Source of the DNA: Candidatus Sulfotelmatobacter sp.
GTDB taxonomy: Bacteria; Acidobacteriota; Terriglobia; Terriglobales; SbA1
Length of the DNA stretch: 33,153 nucleotides
Assembly: GCA_030151135.1 (NCBI GenBank)
Contig: JASLEQ010000198.1
Span: forward strand, 1 to 33,153
Reading direction: 5' to 3'
Position numbers and translations under genes: made by a program
The notes under the pieces: generated by a model
The model's database searches: none
What the model was told of the DNA's origin: nothing
What the model saw: only the letters and a program-made list of their open reading frames with translations
Part shown: piece after piece, positions 31,198 to 33,153 of the stretch
Layout: each line of letters starts with the position of its first letter
How positions within the stretch are numbered: position 1 is the stretch's first letter

Positions 31198-31949
31198 CGG
31201 CGCGCCTTCCGCGGAGGGAAATAGGTCCCGATCTTACGGGCCATTCCCATCGTGATTGCCTGGGGATGCCGCCCATTCACGATGGCAACGTGCACGCCGC
31301 CTTCACTGGCGAGCTTCGCAGCCCGTAGTTTGGAGATCATGCCGCCGCGGCCCAGAGAGCTTTTGCCCTCGCACATCGACTCAAGCTCCGGGGTGAGCTT
31401 GCGGATTACACGCTGTATGCGAGGTTTCTGACCGTCGTTGGCGACCATGAATCCGTCTACATTCGTCAGCAACAGAAGCCAGTTGGCTTTCACCGCTGTG
31501 GCCAGCAGTGAACTGAGTTCGTCGTTATCGCCGAATGCGCCCTCGAGCTCGCGGACCGAAACGCTATCGTTTTCATTGATGATGGGGACGACTCCCAAAT
31601 CGAGCAACTGCTGCAACGCATTCTGCAGGTTTCGATAGCGAAGCGGCGAAGTGAAATCATCACTCGAAAGCAGGAGTTGCGCGACCACTTTCTTGCCGAA
31701 GAACAGGCGCTCGTAGGTGTGCATGAGCTTACTCTGCCCAACGGCGGCGCAGGCCTGCATGCGGGGGATATCGCTGGGACGCTTTCCTAATTCCAGTCCC
31801 GACATCCCTGCCGCAATCGCGCCTGAGGTAACAATCAGATATTCGTTTTTCGAAAGATCAAACTGATCCACGAGCGCGCGAAGCAGGTGGACGTCGATTT
31901 GTCCGCCGGGAGCGATGAGACTGGTGCCGACTTTGATGACGATACGCAT
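31194..31949 (-). CDS. proB: Glutamate 5-kinase, short form without PUA domain
   Basis: Phosphorylates L-glutamate at the gamma-carboxyl, the first committed step of proline synthesis. Amino-acid-kinase fold motifs are clear: VIKVGTSLIAPGG at the start, VTSGAIAAGM, IINENDSVSV, FGDNDELSSLLA and LLLTNVDGF. At 251 aa it lacks the C-terminal PUA domain of the E. coli enzyme, as in many bacterial short forms; in those enzymes proline still inhibits. The ATG at 31949 has no obvious ribosome-binding site. It is divergent from the methyltransferase gene with 146 nt between. Confidence 0.95.
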   Translation of the reverse strand: MRIVIKVGTSLIAPGGQIDVHLLRALVDQFDLSKNEYLIVTSGAIAAGMSGLELGKRPSDIPRMQACAAVGQSKLMHTYERLFFGKKVVAQLLLSSDDFTSPLRYRNLQNALQQLLDLGVVPIINENDSVSVRELEGAFGDNDELSSLLATAVKANWLLLLTNVDGFMVANDGQKPRIQRVIRKLTPELESMCEGKSSLGRGGMISKLRAAKLASEGGVHVAIVNGRHPQAITMGMARKIGTYFPPRKARR

Positions 31950-32095
31950 CGTTTGTGCTGGCTGCGGGGTGCGAGTACGTTTGCGCGAGCTATGTCAGCT
32001 GAACTGTGGCGCACGCCGGCAGGAAGGACAACACCTCTATCCTGCCGTTAGAATGACTTTCTTGGCAAGGCGAAAACGCCTGCCCATCGACTTCT

Positions 32096-32860
32096 ATGCC
32101 TGCTTCGAATGCTACCAGCCGTTTTTCCGATCGAGTCGAAAACTATATCCGGTATCGACCGAGCTATCCGCCGGAAGTAGTGAAATCCCTGAGCAGCGAC
32201 TGCGGGCTCACGCCAAGCCACGCGGTTGCGGACATTGCCTCCGGCACGGGCATCTGGACGCGGATCCTGCTGGAGCATGGCAATCGCGTGTTTGCGGTTG
32301 AGCCAAATGTCGATATGCGTCTGGCCGCTGAGAAGCTGCTAGGCGATTTTCCGCGTCTTGTCAGCGTGAGTGGCTCTGCCGAGGCAACTATGTTGCAGAA
32401 CGAAAGCGTCGAGTTCGTAACCGCGGCCCAGGCGGCACACTGGTTCGATCGCCAGCGAGCGCGAGCAGAGTTTGTGAGAATCCTTAAACCAGGCGGATGG
32501 CTGGTCCTCTTGTGGAATGAACGCCTGGTGGATACCACTCCTTTTCTGCGCGATTACGAGCAGTTGCTGCTTACGTACGGTACGGACTACGAAGCGGTGC
32601 GGCACGAGCGTACGACCGATGCTGTCAATGAATTCTTTGATCCCGTACGGTTCCAGCAAAGAACATTCGAGATGCGGCAGGAGTTTGACTACGCCGGCCT
32701 CGAAGGCCGGTTGCTGTCATCGTCTTATGCTCCTGGGCCGGGACAGCCCAAGCATGCGCCCATGCTAGAGGAATTGCGCAGGATCTTCAGCCTGCACACT
32801 GCGAAGGGGCGAGTTCAGGTCGACTATCTGACGCGAATTTATTTTGGAAAACTGAAATGA
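32096..32860 (+). CDS. Class I SAM-dependent methyltransferase
   Basis: The 254-residue protein carries the methyltransferase SAM site: VADIASGTGIWTRILLEHG (motif I), VFAVEPNVDM (acidic loop), AAQAAHWFDRQRARAEF and ILKPGGWLVLLWNE. The start SNATSRFSDRVENYIRYRPSYP is shared by a widespread group of such proteins, so the start at 32096 is reasonable. Substrate unknown. It overlaps the next gene by 4 nt (ATGA), indicating a transcript shared with a PLP-dependent amino acid decarboxylase. Confidence 0.92.
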   Translation: MPASNATSRFSDRVENYIRYRPSYPPEVVKSLSSDCGLTPSHAVADIASGTGIWTRILLEHGNRVFAVEPNVDMRLAAEKLLGDFPRLVSVSGSAEATMLQNESVEFVTAAQAAHWFDRQRARAEFVRILKPGGWLVLLWNERLVDTTPFLRDYEQLLLTYGTDYEAVRHERTTDAVNEFFDPVRFQQRTFEMRQEFDYAGLEGRLLSSSYAPGPGQPKHAPMLEELRRIFSLHTAKGRVQVDYLTRIYFGKLK

Positions 32861-33153
32861 AACTGAATACGGAGATATCGGAAGAGAAATCTTTCCACAT
32901 GACCCCTGACGAATTCCGCCGCTATGGTCACGCCGTGGTGGACTGGATTGCCGATTATCAATCGCGCGTGGAATCGTTGCCAGTATTGTCACAGGTGAAG
33001 CCGGGAGAAGTGCGGGCATTGTTGCCGGCCAACCCTCCGGCCCAAGGTGAGTCGTTCGACGATGTTCTGAAAGATGTCGAGAGGGTTATTCTGCCTGGCG
33101 TGACGCACTGGCAATCGCCGAATTTTTTCGCGTACTTTCCGTGCAATGCGTCG
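32857..33153 (+). CDS. Start of a PLP-dependent group II (aromatic-L-amino-acid-type) decarboxylase, 3' truncated by window edge
   Basis: The frame stays open to the last base, giving 99 residues with no stop. The N-terminus matches group II decarboxylases: MTPDEFRRYGHAVVDWIADYQ (residues about 15-35), LPANPPAQGESFDDVLKDVE, then VTHWQSPNFFAYFP, which is the HWxxPxFFAYFP signature. The PLP lysine lies beyond the edge. Such enzymes decarboxylate tyrosine, tryptophan, DOPA or related amino acids, so a role in amine synthesis is likely. The ATG overlaps the stop of the methyltransferase gene. Confidence 0.9.
   Translation, partial: MKLNTEISEEKSFHMTPDEFRRYGHAVVDWIADYQSRVESLPVLSQVKPGEVRALLPANPPAQGESFDDVLKDVERVILPGVTHWQSPNFFAYFPCNAS

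Overview
The window looks like chromosomal DNA of a moderately GC-rich Gram-negative bacterium. My best guess is Acidobacteriota (Terriglobia/Koribacter-like). The reasons are the gene mix (Ig-like repeat surface protein, tannase, NAALADase-like M28 peptidase and short-form proB all present), the periplasmic HtrA and exported hydrolases, and the many short palindromic repeats between genes. No rRNA, tRNA, CRISPR array, insertion sequence or prophage was seen. The taxonomic guess is inference, not proof.

Layout. 1-1.8 kb: the C-terminal end of a large Ig-like repeat protein with its terminator, a small protein of unknown function behind a good sigma-54 promoter match, and a Trm112-like zinc protein. 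1.9-6.8 kb: folD, coaE, an HtrA protease and two GNAT acetyltransferases. 6.8-8.3 kb (minus): a glyoxalase-fold protein and an aldo/keto reductase. 8.5-15.1 kb (plus): gamma-glutamyltranspeptidase, a TIM-barrel sugar isomerase-like protein, asnS, arginase and ddl. 15.2-17.7 kb: a tannase/feruloyl esterase divergent from mtgA. 17.7-19.8 kb: a SAM-I riboswitch leader, a threonine-synthase-fold PLP enzyme and a ThiS/MoaD-like protein. 19.9-21.8 kb: a polysaccharide deacetylase and a DUF72 protein. 21.8-29.1 kb (minus): a 52-residue basic protein, a large membrane patatin, a DUF4097-like exported protein, MarC and an M28 peptidase. 29.1-29.8 kb: a VapBC-type toxin-antitoxin pair. 29.9-31.9 kb (minus): proB-proA. 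32.1 kb to the end: a methyltransferase overlapping the start of a PLP-dependent decarboxylase that runs off the window.

The most interesting region is 17.7-19.9 kb. A near-complete SAM-I riboswitch, with its own promoter and a terminator-like hairpin pair, sits ahead of a gene that would be annotated threonine synthase. That gene is followed at 1 nt by a ubiquitin-like sulfur-carrier protein ending in GGKK. A methionine-type switch on this pair suggests protein-thiocarboxylate-dependent homocysteine synthesis, perhaps from O-phosphohomoserine, rather than threonine synthesis. It would parallel CysO/CysM/Mec+ and the Wolinella HcyS/HcyD route. This is a hypothesis.

A family of bipartite palindromic REP-like elements occurs four times (13.8, 18.05 and 18.13 as an inverted pair, and 19.84 kb). 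The inverted pair lies inside the riboswitch leader.
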